Below are positions 17,376 through 27,068 of a stretch of 64,000 nucleotides of DNA, in pieces. Below the pieces are notes generated by a model that had not been told where the DNA came from, did not search any database, and was given only the letters and a program-made list of their open reading frames with translations. Source of the stretch: CAXXOK01 sp963675655 (lineage in GTDB: Bacteria; Bacillota; Clostridia; Christensenellales; Aristaeellaceae); the NCBI GenBank assembly GCA_963675655.1, contig OY776489.1, positions 3,286,001 to 3,350,000 on the forward strand, read 5' to 3'. The position numbers and the translations under genes are program-made. The first letter of the stretch is position 1, and every line of letters begins with the position of its first letter.

Positions 17376-18244
17376 AGTTTTTCCATTACCGTAACGCCTT
17401 CAGGCATCGCATCTTCGTTGAATGTAACGGAATAATCCTCAAACCGGCGGGGCGGCTTTGCCTCGTCCACCAGTTTCACCTGAATTCGGTCAAACAAGGT
17501 ATGCGAAGGCGCATTCCCCAGCGCACAATCATGCTTAAACACATACAGCTTGCGCATACACATTTTTCCACGTGCCGCAGAATGATCAATTTCCAGCATG
17601 TTGATAATTGCCGTCCATAGCAGTTCGACATCTTCATCGGAAAGCCCCGTCACCCCGGCCAGCGGTGCGGATATATACCCCTCCGCCCGATACAACCCAT
17701 AAGGCACGATGGACTTTCGCCCCATTTCCGTGTCCCCGGAATCTGCGCGCCCTTCCGTCGTTCTGGCTTGCCGGGTAATGGTGATATCCTGTGTAAAAAT
17801 CGGCGATACGCTAGTCGCAAAGTTGATCTGCACCGGCCCGCGCACAATGCCGCACGGGTCGTCACCAGTGGACATGACTGCGCCGAATGTGCGCACATCA
17901 AAATAATTTTCACACATATACACTTTTGCTTTTTCAGTGGCATCCTTGCTTTTTCCTTTTTGCCCGGTCGGTAAACCCTCCTCCTTATAAGCATCCTTAA
18001 ATTTTGCGTTCAGGTATTTATCCGGCTGAATTAAAATGTTATACCCCGACATAGCTTTCCCATCCTGCGATTTTACCAGCTGCACATAGTTACGAATCTT
18101 CCGTTTCAGGCATACATCCGTAATTAAACCGTGATTGGTTTCCGGGTCGATGCGAGGCGCGTTCCCAGCATCCGGGTCACCGTTGGGGTTGCCGTTGGTT
18201 ACATCAAAGAGCATGACAAAGTGATAAGAATTTTGAATGGCCAT
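17372..18244 (-). CDS. cas7c: Type I-C Cascade subunit Cas7c/Csd2
   Basis: A 290-residue Cas7 backbone protein, several copies of which coat the crRNA in the type I-C complex. It opens with the family signature FVMLFDVTNGNPNGDPDAGNAPR, and the RRM-fold core continues with TDVCLKRKIRNYV. The region from SPIFTQDITITRQARTTEGRAD to GRKSIVPYGLYRAEGYISAPLAG is also typical of Csd2. It starts two bases after the cas8c stop with a strong GAGGAGGA site inside the cas8c end, suggesting coupled, high translation, as the stoichiometry needs. Confidence 0.97.
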   Translation of the reverse strand: MAIQNSYHFVMLFDVTNGNPNGDPDAGNAPRIDPETNHGLITDVCLKRKIRNYVQLVKSQDGKAMSGYNILIQPDKYLNAKFKDAYKEEGLPTGQKGKSKDATEKAKVYMCENYFDVRTFGAVMSTGDDPCGIVRGPVQINFATSVSPIFTQDITITRQARTTEGRADSGDTEMGRKSIVPYGLYRAEGYISAPLAGVTGLSDEDVELLWTAIINMLEIDHSAARGKMCMRKLYVFKHDCALGNAPSHTLFDRIQVKLVDEAKPPRRFEDYSVTFNEDAMPEGVTVMEKL

Positions 18245-18246
18245 CG

Positions 18247-20136
18247 TTATTCTTCCTCCTCGTTTTGCAGTTGTTCAGGCTGATCTGCCTTCTTTTTCTC
18301 GGATGCGGCATATTTTTGCTGATAATACCCAATGTCGAACCTGCCCTGATCTGCCAATGAAAGCATATCGGGAAACGCATCGTCCAGCTTTGCGATAATT
18401 TCGCCCATTACCCAATTCCAGTAACCGGCCTGTCTATCCGTTAGTTTCTTTAAGTGGGTTTTAGATAACTTGATCAATTTTGAAAAGACTACGGCAGGCC
18501 GCGCGGATGCAGATGCGAAGTACGAATCGGTAATTGTGCGGTTCAAACCGGGATTCGCCTCTTCCTGCACCTTCTCCAGCACCGCGAATAACCGCCCGCA
18601 CAGGTATGCCGGGTTTGTGTTCTCCTTGTCCAGCGCCATTTGTATTTCCTCCTTGCCTATCTTTTTCCTTGCTTCCCGGTTCAGGCAGGCTTTTATTATG
18701 CCTGCGCGCGTCGGGTTGAGCTTAATAAATTTGTTGTTCTCTTCATCGCTGTCCGTTCGCACACGGCGTACCACGGTTGCCAGTAAGACAGCGGGATAGG
18801 GATACCCAAACACTATGGATTGAAGCAGCTTTACCGAAAGCGATGAATGCACCACCTGCTTACTCGCCTTGGGTGACACCATTTGCTTTGTAATCTGCCA
18901 AAGCTCAACCGGTTTTGCCTTCTGGTACACTGCCATATCCTTTTGGTGAAGCGCCGCGTTTTGAATAAGTTGCCCCATGCTGTTACGGTAAATAAACTGC
19001 ATCGCTAACCGGCTGCTGTTTGGCTTAAGACCGACGATATAGTAATTTACCGCTGGATCAATATCATCCTCAATCAACAAACGAGCTGCATTCAGCGAAC
19101 CCGCTGCGGTTTCGGCGTATATTTTTTTCAGCAGTTTCTCCGTATCTTTTGCGTTGAGTGTCTCATCGTCATCATCATCGTCAATGTCTTCCTCGTCTGC
19201 GCGGGCATTTTCACCGAGCAGCGCTCGGCTGGCAAGCGCATTGTACAGGCTGTTTTCACTCATTGCAAAATGAACAACCGTCATATCGCCCAAGCAAGTT
19301 CTGTTTGCTTTACTCCCAAGCAGCGTATTGAGCGCCTGTGTATACTTTCGCATCACCTCAGTAGAAATGTTGCTGTTGATTGCCTGCTGGGCGCCGTAGG
19401 AATATTCGCTATCGTTGTTAAAACAAACCAGTTTCGTACCTGTAGGCAGGCCGCCCAGAACCCCGGAAACCCGATCGTGAATCACGGCGATTTCCGCTTC
19501 CTGTCCCATTACGGCGCACTGCCCCATCACCTTATCTTCGGTTGTTTCCGCTTCCAGCTTCTCTTCCCAGCGGGCTTTCAATTGCGAATCATCATGTAGC
19601 ATCACATCCGGGTGCCCGGAGAGGCAGAACGCATAGCCCGCTTTCGGATACTGTTTCCCAAGATTTATTAAAAACGGGTTTTCCGTTTCCTGTTGCGGAT
19701 TCCAGGTGCGCAGGAAGTTACGGTATGCGTTTACCATTGGGCTATCGATACCGTTGATGAACGCGTTCGTTTTTTCGACATAGTCCTGATGGGATTTTAC
19801 CGCCTTGTCCGTTCGATCCTGAGGGTTGAGCTTGCCATCCTTCTCCATGTTGAGCCCAAAGAGATATAACGGCCGATGCTCCGCTATATTCGCATCGATG
19901 CCCGGCTTTTCCGTTCTGCGAAACATCTCTACCGCTCTGGGAACGCGTATTTCTTTGCTTTTTCCCTTCTTGTCGGTAACGATTTGCGGAACCGTCCATT
20001 CCTCTATGCCGTCTATTTTCCCTTCTGGCGTAAGGCTAACGCGATATTGGATGTTCACATTGGAGTACCCGTTTGCAGGTACTTTATTCATCCGTTTCAG
20101 TATTTCGTAATACTCGCACAATGCCTGTATTAGCAT
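18247..20136 (-). CDS. cas8c: Type I-C Cascade large subunit Cas8c/Csd1
   Basis: A 629-residue Cas8c, the large subunit that recognises the PAM and recruits Cas3. Csd1-type features include the opening MLIQALCEYYEILKR and the central LNPTRAGIIKACLNR and AYLCGRLFAVLEKVQEEANPG (about 475-560). Many Cas8c genes also produce a small Cas11c subunit from an internal start; the C-terminal third here has several Met codons, but I cannot pinpoint one. An Asp/Glu-rich insert (DEEDIDDDDDDE, about 332-343) is unusual. The ATG at 20136 has GGGGGGA seven bases upstream and overlaps the cas5 stop by seven bases; the longer open frame is rejected. Confidence 0.95.
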   Translation of the reverse strand: MLIQALCEYYEILKRMNKVPANGYSNVNIQYRVSLTPEGKIDGIEEWTVPQIVTDKKGKSKEIRVPRAVEMFRRTEKPGIDANIAEHRPLYLFGLNMEKDGKLNPQDRTDKAVKSHQDYVEKTNAFINGIDSPMVNAYRNFLRTWNPQQETENPFLINLGKQYPKAGYAFCLSGHPDVMLHDDSQLKARWEEKLEAETTEDKVMGQCAVMGQEAEIAVIHDRVSGVLGGLPTGTKLVCFNNDSEYSYGAQQAINSNISTEVMRKYTQALNTLLGSKANRTCLGDMTVVHFAMSENSLYNALASRALLGENARADEEDIDDDDDDETLNAKDTEKLLKKIYAETAAGSLNAARLLIEDDIDPAVNYYIVGLKPNSSRLAMQFIYRNSMGQLIQNAALHQKDMAVYQKAKPVELWQITKQMVSPKASKQVVHSSLSVKLLQSIVFGYPYPAVLLATVVRRVRTDSDEENNKFIKLNPTRAGIIKACLNREARKKIGKEEIQMALDKENTNPAYLCGRLFAVLEKVQEEANPGLNRTITDSYFASASARPAVVFSKLIKLSKTHLKKLTDRQAGYWNWVMGEIIAKLDDAFPDMLSLADQGRFDIGYYQQKYAASEKKKADQPEQLQNEEEE

Positions 20137-20852
20137 TTCACATCCCCCCGGTATTTCTGCACGTCGATTACGCCGCCAATCATATGTGGACGGTAGTACT
20201 CCGCTTTTGCCTGATCCGAGTACTTCGGACTTTCCCAATCGCCGTTCACGGGGATGCCGCCATCCTCAAAACACATACGGTACAGCATGTACCCAAGATC
20301 CACATTTCCCATGCCGCGAATCGACTCGTGCACCTGCGAAAGGTTGAACGCATCCACCAGTGTTATTTTTTCCACCGGGAACTCGCTACAGCCAAAGCAC
20401 GGCTGCCGGAAACTCTGCCCTTTTCTCAGCCTGCGAAGCAGGATATTATAATGCTTTTCAATATCAGCACTTTCATCCTTTAAGCCTGTCGGTTCAAAGT
20501 GGAAAGCAATGCCATAACGCACGTCTTTTAATAGCATGGTTGCCCGTTGGCTGCGGCTTTCATCGGCATAGATGCAGGGGTCGTTTCCTTTCCCCTCCAT
20601 TTTTCCCTTCATCGCAGACAGTAGAACTTTATCCTTTACTTCGTTACGGCGGATATTCAGGAAGTTGATTGGGTTAAACACCACGATTTCATCAATCACA
20701 AAGCGGATGGAAGGTTTCCAGTAAATCGATTTCACCATTCCCTCCAACGCGCCCGGCGTGGGTACATCGTAGCTGACCCGTTCCACCTTCATTTCCGGCC
20801 GCGTAAAGCAGGCATACCTCCCTTCCGCAATGATTTTAAAGCCATATCCCAT
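20130..20852 (-). CDS. cas5c: Type I-C Cas5c/Cas5d, crRNA-processing nuclease
   Basis: A 240-residue Cas5 of the dvulg type. In subtype I-C, which lacks Cas6, this protein cuts the pre-crRNA at each repeat and then stays on the 5' handle. It opens MGYGFKIIAEGRYACFTRPEMKVERVSYDVPTP, followed by GALEGMVKSIYWKPSIRFVIDEIVVFNPI, both highly typical. The ATG at 20852 has an AGGAGGAG site; the frame is open upstream to 20963, overlapping the cas3 end, but that part lacks family similarity. An 89-base gap separates it from cas3. Confidence 0.96.
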   Translation of the reverse strand: MGYGFKIIAEGRYACFTRPEMKVERVSYDVPTPGALEGMVKSIYWKPSIRFVIDEIVVFNPINFLNIRRNEVKDKVLLSAMKGKMEGKGNDPCIYADESRSQRATMLLKDVRYGIAFHFEPTGLKDESADIEKHYNILLRRLRKGQSFRQPCFGCSEFPVEKITLVDAFNLSQVHESIRGMGNVDLGYMLYRMCFEDGGIPVNGDWESPKYSDQAKAEYYRPHMIGGVIDVQKYRGDVKC

Positions 20853-20941
20853 ATTGCTCCTCCTCTCGTTGTACTTATCTATGGTTGTCCCTATCCGATA
20901 TAGGTACGCTCTGCACGTTAGCCGTGGACCCTTTATTTGTG

Positions 20942-23179
20942 TTAGGTATAACAATCCTCGCACTCAAACTGCAACCCGGTATCTCGATGGTAATTCGCAT
21001 TATTGGTTAGCCAGCACAAGCCGGATTCGTCCACAGCAACCAAATGCTGCTTTAGCAGTTCCTCAAAGTCATGCGGGGTTACACTGCATGAATATTTTTG
21101 CAGCTGTCTGCGTTCCTTACTCTCCAAACCATACGGGATTTTAGCAATCAGTTTTTGACTTACCTCATCCTGTGCAACCGCAATCGCATAAGTTGTGTTA
21201 TCAATGAGTTTAAAATCCCTGGTATAACTTCGAAATGGCAACTGCATCGGTCTGCTCGGTTCATAACATTCCATTTTTTCGCCGAAACGCACAATGGAAT
21301 GACTGTCCAACCGATCTTTATGTGCCTCGTACAACCCCTCGTAGTACTGTAAAATGCATACCGGCGTATCAATATCGTCAAATTCCGCAATCAACCCACG
21401 AGTAACGTTGATGCGCGCGTCTGCGTGCTTACTCCCCACGCTTTCCTCCCGTTCAAATATATATGTGTTTGCATCCGGCCGCTTCCCTTCCCGGTTACAG
21501 CGCCCGCCGGATTGCAATATGCTGTCCAACCCTGTCAATTCACGAAAGACAGTATGAAAGTCTACATCCACCCCAGCTTCCACTAGCGAAGTGGATACCA
21601 CCATTACCCGCTCCTCCGGCGGAACCTCCGCACCGTCTGGATAGCGAGCCTCAACATCTGCCAATGCTTCGCGAATCCTTTGAATCGTATCCTTACGATC
21701 CAATGCCGTCATCCAGGTGGACAGATGGAATTTCCTCCATCCGTCAGGAATCATCTGGTACAGCTTTCGCGCCGCTTTCCGGCTATTCACAATCAACAGC
21801 CCGGACGGCTGCTCCATCAGCATTGCAATCAGCGCCTCATCGGAAAGTGTTCCCAACTGTTGATAGCTGCATTTACGGAACACAGCAAAATCTTTGCGGT
21901 CCGGGATTAAATCCGTCAGTGTTAATTCTTCTAAGCCAAATTTGCGAAAAAGGGTATGATAATCAGGCATCGTCGCCGTTAGCAGCAGCGCTTCACTGTT
22001 TAAGTATTTTGTGATATAGGCAATGCCTTTCAGGCACGGTTGTAAATATTCGTAGGGCATCAGATGCGCCTCGTCAAAAATCAATACCGCATCCGCCATA
22101 TTATGCAGTTTGCGCAGCCCGCTGCGGCGGTTTGCATAAAGCGACTGGAAAAACTGCACCGCCGTTGTGATCACCAGCGGCGCGTCCCAGTTTTCTGTCG
22201 CACGGATACGGTTTACGCGGGTTTCTTCGTCTAAATCCTTAGCATCTTCATAAACAAACGTGGATTGATGCCGCAAAATTTCCACACTGTCCCCAAGCAA
22301 ATTTTCAAAGGATGCTGCGGTTTGATCGATAATACTGTTATAGGGAATGATATAGATAATGCGCTTTTTCCCAGCCGCCTTCACCCTTTCCAGCGCAAAT
22401 TTAAGACTGCAAAGCGTTTTTCCGCTTCCTGTTGGCATATTCATAAGATAGATATTAGCGTGTCGACCCGCCCTTTGAAATGCCTGCGCCTGTAACTTTG
22501 CACGCGTCTCTTGCAAAGGCGTGCAACATTGAAAGCTATTCAGCTTTTGGTTTACTTTATCCAGACACATATGAAAATCCACATGCAGCTTTTCCCGTTC
22601 CAGCCCCCTGCAGAACGCCTCGGTATCCAGCGAATCCGCATCGGTTAGGCAGGAAAAAGCGTATCTTGTAAAAAAGGCGAACTTTTCCGCTCTTTCATTC
22701 CCGTGGCAATCGGCAAACAGGAACGATTTAAATACTTCTTCCGAAACGGAAGGAATGGCCAATTCCGCTTCATAGGCGCTGTAATCATCCGTATCCCGTT
22801 TTAACGTGCCGTATAAGGTAGCATCTTCCGGTATATTGCTTTTATCCCCATAATCAGGCAGCCCGGCATGGTGTCCGGCAATCACATACTGCATCATTCG
22901 CCGGGCAGGTCCTTTACCATAATATCGTTTCACCGCCTGTGCACCGCAAAGGGCGTGGGGTGCGTGTATCGTTTGATCGCCTTTGATACGACGCTGGAAA
23001 TTTGCGCCATATTTTCCGACATCGTGAAATATTCCCGCTGCAAAAACTAACTGTTTCATCGGCTCAATTGCATAAGCTGCCGCTTTTACAGCCGTTTGCT
23101 CGCTGTGCTGCTGAATGGTTTGAATGTCCTCGCTATCCTCCCGGCGATGCGCAATATATAACTTTTCATTGAACGTCAT
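20942..23179 (-). CDS. cas3: CRISPR-associated nuclease-helicase Cas3 (type I-C)
   Basis: A 745-residue Cas3 that degrades target DNA after Cascade binding. The N-terminal HD nuclease domain has HDVGKYGANFQRR (His near residue 51) and later HAPHALCGAQAV and AGHHAGL. The superfamily 2 helicase has Walker A MPTGSGKTLCSLKFAL (about 249-264), the box IFDEAHLMPYEYLQP (DEAH near residue 370), the SAT-like LLTATMPD and motif VI VSTSLVEAGVDVDF with QSGGRCNREG. All motifs are intact. It opens the cas operon, and no regulator is encoded beside it. Confidence 0.96.
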   Translation of the reverse strand: MTFNEKLYIAHRREDSEDIQTIQQHSEQTAVKAAAYAIEPMKQLVFAAGIFHDVGKYGANFQRRIKGDQTIHAPHALCGAQAVKRYYGKGPARRMMQYVIAGHHAGLPDYGDKSNIPEDATLYGTLKRDTDDYSAYEAELAIPSVSEEVFKSFLFADCHGNERAEKFAFFTRYAFSCLTDADSLDTEAFCRGLEREKLHVDFHMCLDKVNQKLNSFQCCTPLQETRAKLQAQAFQRAGRHANIYLMNMPTGSGKTLCSLKFALERVKAAGKKRIIYIIPYNSIIDQTAASFENLLGDSVEILRHQSTFVYEDAKDLDEETRVNRIRATENWDAPLVITTAVQFFQSLYANRRSGLRKLHNMADAVLIFDEAHLMPYEYLQPCLKGIAYITKYLNSEALLLTATMPDYHTLFRKFGLEELTLTDLIPDRKDFAVFRKCSYQQLGTLSDEALIAMLMEQPSGLLIVNSRKAARKLYQMIPDGWRKFHLSTWMTALDRKDTIQRIREALADVEARYPDGAEVPPEERVMVVSTSLVEAGVDVDFHTVFRELTGLDSILQSGGRCNREGKRPDANTYIFEREESVGSKHADARINVTRGLIAEFDDIDTPVCILQYYEGLYEAHKDRLDSHSIVRFGEKMECYEPSRPMQLPFRSYTRDFKLIDNTTYAIAVAQDEVSQKLIAKIPYGLESKERRQLQKYSCSVTPHDFEELLKQHLVAVDESGLCWLTNNANYHRDTGLQFECEDCYT

Positions 23180-23550
23180 GATGAGGGCTCTTTTCTTTTT
23201 TCTTTGGTCAACTGAAATACTCTATTCAATATATAAGGTAACAATTCCTTCTTATTGTATAGATTCAAACAAATACATGGAAACTGAAATAGATATTGGC
23301 ATTACCATTCACGTGATTGATGCACAAATAAAAACTTCTATATGAAGCCGTGTTTTCGACAGATGCTTCCAGAATTGAATCAGCTGCTGCAATTTAAATA
23401 TTAGAGTTTCATTTATAGAGGACTGTACATTTTGCTGTGGAATACATCCAATATACGATGCTTGTATTCCCTGTGTTTGATAGTAAACCGAAATATATTT
23501 TGACTTTCCGTAACCCCTCATGACTGCATTTATTCAGAAACGGAGAGCCT
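23180..23550. other. Intergenic region upstream of cas3
   Basis: This AT-rich stretch of about 370 bases separates the minus-strand cas operon from the plus-strand methyltransferase gene. It must hold the cas promoter, but no strong consensus is seen; TATACAAT-like boxes on the minus strand near 23260 are weak. The missing 5' half of the flotillin gene is not here. Confidence 0.4.
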
Positions 23551-24159
23551 ATGAAAATACCATTCTGGGAAGAATCCTACCGGGATGATCATGCTTCGCT
23601 ATTTGGTACAGCGCCCAATGCTTCCCTCGTAGCATATAAAGCATCCATTGATCCGCAAGGGTCGGTTTTGGATGTCGGCTGTGGCGATGGGAAAAATGCG
23701 CTTTATCTGGCGAAGCTTGGCTTTCGGAACATCGACGCGTTTGATTTATCCGAAAACGCCATTGCCAAGCTAAAGCGCCTCGCCCTCTCCCAAGGTGTGC
23801 AGATTAACGCCTGGGTACAGGATGTGGCAGATTTTACTTTCACAAAAAAATATGATCTGATCTTTTCGTTTGGAACCCTGCATTTTGTTAGAAAAGAGAT
23901 ATGGCACCGCTTTATTCGGTCGGCTAAAGAGCATACGAACCCCCAGGGTATTCACATCATACAGCTTTTCACCAATGCACTGCCGCCTACGGCTGATATA
24001 GCGCCGTACGCCGTTGGCCTTGCCGATGATTTGGAGCTGAAAACGCTCTATTCCGGCTGGTCCATTCTCCAGTTTCAATCTTATACCTTTGAGGAGGAGC
24101 ATCCCGGTATCCCCATGCATCGGCACGCATCCAATAAGATCGTCGCGCAAAAGAAATAA
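23551..24159 (+). CDS. Class I SAM-dependent methyltransferase
   Basis: A 202-residue methyltransferase. The SAM-binding motif I is VLDVGCGDGKNALYLAKLG (about 38-56), motif II is IDAFDLSENAIAKL, and motif IV is YDLIFSFGTLHFV (about 107-119), close to TehB/UbiE-type proteins. The N-terminal WEESYRDDHASLFG is TehB-like. The C-terminal QSYTFEEEHPGIPMHRHASNKIVAQKK matches the end of tellurite-resistance-type methyltransferases, but the substrate is not shown by sequence. GGAGAG precedes the ATG. It stands alone. Confidence 0.82.
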   Translation: MKIPFWEESYRDDHASLFGTAPNASLVAYKASIDPQGSVLDVGCGDGKNALYLAKLGFRNIDAFDLSENAIAKLKRLALSQGVQINAWVQDVADFTFTKKYDLIFSFGTLHFVRKEIWHRFIRSAKEHTNPQGIHIIQLFTNALPPTADIAPYAVGLADDLELKTLYSGWSILQFQSYTFEEEHPGIPMHRHASNKIVAQKK

Positions 24160-24360
24160 TGCCTTAGCCTCCCGGAAATGCTGCTGCGCTTTCCTCTACG
24201 TCAAATCCAAATTTCTACGTATGATTTTGCATGCTCCGGCGTTCGTTCTTGGTAATAAACCAGCTTGATATTTACCCTCAGATATTCGTCTTTTTAAATA
24301 CCCGCCCAATTCCCGACAGGCCAGCAGCCATGAACACAAGCGGCAAAAAGCACATAAAGA

Positions 24361-24397
24361 CAAACGCCTGTCACTGTTTACTGGTGACGGGCGTTTG
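24361..24397 (-). terminator. Strong hairpin, probable terminator between convergent genes
   Basis: CAAACGCCTGTCAC pairs with GTGACGGGCGTTTG over 14 bp with one wobble pair. It lies between the ends of the convergent methyltransferase and GH13 genes. On the minus strand it is followed by TCTTTATG and on the plus by ATGATTGTAATTATTT, so it may serve both. No gene is seen in 24160-24496. Confidence 0.6.
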
Positions 24398-24496
24398 ATG
24401 ATTGTAATTATTTGCGATCCTAAGTCTATGAATATAGCATAATGGAAGCGAGAAAGCATCACTTTCATACATTTAGTCTTCGTTTTGCTGTATTCA

Positions 24497-26188
24497 TTAC
24501 TTTTCCAAGGTATAAACAACTGCCTCATAAGGGCGCAGCATCCCTGTGTTTTCTGCCGTGAAATAGTTACCTATCACCCGCACGCTGTTTTCCAGCGGCA
24601 ATGGCATGCTTTGTGTTTCCCCGCTGAAATTGCAAGCGACTAATAGATCCTGCTGTACCCCACGACGGTAGAAAACCCAAATATCATCATTGTCTATATC
24701 TGCAAGCTCGTATTTTCCGTATACCGCAGTTTCGTTTTGTTTGCGAATCCGTATCATCTGTTTATAGTAGTTCAGTACTGATTCCGGATCGGTTTCTTCC
24801 GCGTCGGCATTAATCTGCTTGTAATTCGGATTTACTTTAATCCACGGTTTGCCGGTCGTAAACCCGGCGTTTTCACTACCATCCCATTGCATAGGCGTGC
24901 GGCAGTTGTCCCTGCTGCGCAGGCGCAGGCACTCCATCATCTCATCCGGCTTGATCAACCCATTCTCCGTCAACTCACGGAACATGTTGATGCTCTCCAA
25001 ATCGCGGTAATCCGACAGGTTTGTAAAGCCGGCATTAGTCATGCCCAGTTCCTCGCCCTGATAAATAAACGGTGTTCCCTTCAGCATAAATTCGCAGGTT
25101 GCCAGCATCTTTGCCGAAAGCGCGCGGTATTCTTCACGGTCGCAGCCAAAACGCGATACGGCGCGCGGTTGATCATGGTTGCCCCAGTACAGGCTGTTCC
25201 ACGCGTTACCTTCTAGCTCCGTTTGCCATCTGGAAAGAATACCCCGCAATTCCGCAAGCGGGAAACGCTTAGTCGTCCACTTGCCCAAACGCCCTGCGCC
25301 TACATCCATATGTTCAAACTGGAATACCATGTTTAATTCACCGGTATGAAAACCGGCATATTTTTTTGCCTCTTCAGTCGTAACGCCCGGCGTTTCCCCG
25401 ACCGTCATCAAATCGTATTGGGACAGCACTTCCCGGTTCATCTCCTGCAGGAATTCATGCTCGCGGGGGCCGTTGAGTACGATGCTGCTGGGATCGGCGT
25501 AAACGCCCGTTCCATTTTCTGCATTCGGAAAGCGCTGATCTTTGGAAATCATACTGATCACGTCCATGCGGAACCCATCGATTCCCTTATCGCACCACCA
25601 ACGCATCATATCGTATACATCTGCACGAACATGTTCGTTTTCCCAGTTCAAATCCGGCTGTTCTTTTGCAAACATATGCAAGTAGTACATTTCTGTTTCC
25701 GGGTCGTATTGCCATGCAGGGCCGCCAAAGCAGGCTCCCCAATTGTTTGGTTCTCCGCCATTCGTGCCTTCGCGCCAGACATAATAATCTCTGTGTGGGT
25801 TATTGCGCGAGCTGCGGCTTTCCACAAACCACGCATGTTGGTCGGAGGTATGGTTGACAACTAAATCCATCACAATGCGCAATCCCAACTCATGCGCTTT
25901 GCCTAGCATACGGTCAAAATCCTCCATGGTGCCAAACTCCGTCATAATGGCTTGATAATCGGAGATATCGTAGCCATTATCCCGGTTTGGCGATTGATAC
26001 ACTGGGCTGAGCCAAATCACATCCGCTCCCAGCGCCTGGATATAGGGAAGCCGACGGGTGATACCGTTCAAGTCGCCGATGCCATCTCCATTGGAATCCT
26101 GAAAGCTGCGAGGGTATACCTGATAAACCACCGCTTCTTTCCACCACGTTTTTTTCTCCTGTACACTCGTGTTTTGTATATCGTTCAT
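24497..26188 (-). CDS. GH13 alpha-glucosidase, oligo-1,6-glucosidase type
   Basis: A 563-residue GH13 subfamily 31-like enzyme that removes terminal glucose from short alpha-glucosides in the cytoplasm. It opens with WWKEAVVYQVYPRSFQDSNGDGIGDLNG. The catalytic nucleophile is Asp209 (GFRMDVISM), the acid/base is Glu265 (TVGETPG) and the transition-state Asp is 339 (GNHDQPR). Val follows the nucleophile; in this family Val favours alpha-1,6 bonds while Thr or Ala favours alpha-1,4. The ATG at 26188 has AGGAG ten bases upstream; the GTG three codons earlier is too close to that site. No transporter is adjacent. Confidence 0.92.
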   Translation of the reverse strand: MNDIQNTSVQEKKTWWKEAVVYQVYPRSFQDSNGDGIGDLNGITRRLPYIQALGADVIWLSPVYQSPNRDNGYDISDYQAIMTEFGTMEDFDRMLGKAHELGLRIVMDLVVNHTSDQHAWFVESRSSRNNPHRDYYVWREGTNGGEPNNWGACFGGPAWQYDPETEMYYLHMFAKEQPDLNWENEHVRADVYDMMRWWCDKGIDGFRMDVISMISKDQRFPNAENGTGVYADPSSIVLNGPREHEFLQEMNREVLSQYDLMTVGETPGVTTEEAKKYAGFHTGELNMVFQFEHMDVGAGRLGKWTTKRFPLAELRGILSRWQTELEGNAWNSLYWGNHDQPRAVSRFGCDREEYRALSAKMLATCEFMLKGTPFIYQGEELGMTNAGFTNLSDYRDLESINMFRELTENGLIKPDEMMECLRLRSRDNCRTPMQWDGSENAGFTTGKPWIKVNPNYKQINADAEETDPESVLNYYKQMIRIRKQNETAVYGKYELADIDNDDIWVFYRRGVQQDLLVACNFSGETQSMPLPLENSVRVIGNYFTAENTGMLRPYEAVVYTLEK

Positions 26189-26795
26189 ACTGCACACACT
26201 CCTGTGATATTCTTTGTGAAGCGTTTAAGCATGGGGACATCGTGGCTGATGATGAAATCAGCTTTTGGTGTAAACCGCCGGTTTGACTAACTGAAAAACT
26301 GGCAACCCAGATAATGGTATACCGCTTGCTCCGATTATTAACGGTTACTCCACCGAAATTACCAAAAGCAATTTCACGTTACATGCTCAATGCTCGTTAT
26401 ATTGTATTCCATGGATGGTTTCCCATTCGTAAGTATAACCGTTTTTTGGGTAAAATAGAATATGTTCTCGACAAAATTTCAATGAAAACAATTGATATCA
26501 TTAAATTCATATTCGCCTTATTAATATAAACTTTTTAAACAAGCATCGTTATAAAGAAAGGTAAAAAACATGTGAACGATACCCTAAGAATTTTCGAAAA
26601 TTCCCAGGGGAAATCGTGTTGGTATTCATCCATGTAAGCGCCTGCGCGTTTCACACCGCCGTATACAACATGATAAAAGTGCGTGCGGTGCGTTGTGCCT
26701 TGAGATAGGTATAAAGACAGCCGTAATCGGTACGTCGATACTAAGGAAGCGAAACGGCATATAAAAGCCTTTCCGCTTCTTTAGCTTGCTGCTCT
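26189..26795. other. Intergenic stretch with palindromes, no intact gene
   Basis: I see no credible intact gene. Two perfect inverted repeats stand out: AAACCGCCGGTTT at 26272-26284, upstream of the GH13 gene and a plausible operator for a LacI-type sugar regulator, and GAATTTTCGAAAATTC at 26588-26603. The sequence before 26580 is AT-rich; after it the base composition changes and decayed coding sequence begins on the minus strand. Confidence 0.4.
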
Positions 26796-27068
26796 TTACG
26801 CTGATAAGCCCAAAGCAGCGATTCCCAAAAGTACCCACCGCGCATAGCGAACAAAGCGTTCGGGCATGCCATGTCTCTTATCAGGATAAAACGGCTGCAT
26901 CAGCAAAGAGAACGGTTTGTTAAAAAGGTGCGTGTATAAAAAGGCAGGCGGATGTTCACGGAACCACTCGATTATTCGCTGCTGGGCGATTCCCCCGCGA
27001 CGCGCAATACGCCGTAGTATATCCTCTTGGAAGTCCGGTAGGCACAAGTGCGTTGGAGCAGGTGACAT
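26796..27068 (-). other. Unrecognised open frame, probably decayed gene
   Basis: This 90-codon frame has coding-like composition (FREHPPAFLYTHLFNKPF, then a C-terminal hydrophobic segment RWVLLGIAALGLSA). I do not recognise it. It starts inside the C69 dipeptidase remnant and has no good ribosome binding site, so it is more likely a fragment of a second broken gene than a working one. Confidence 0.25.

Noticed and set aside
23309..23521. 70-codon minus-strand frame upstream of cas3
   Set aside because: AT-rich, no start signals, no similarity to flotillin N-terminus or any Cas regulator.
26210..26235. Possible catabolite-control (cre) site GAAGCGTTTAAGC
   Set aside because: It does not match the cre consensus in spacing around the central CG; at best a weak LacI-type half site.
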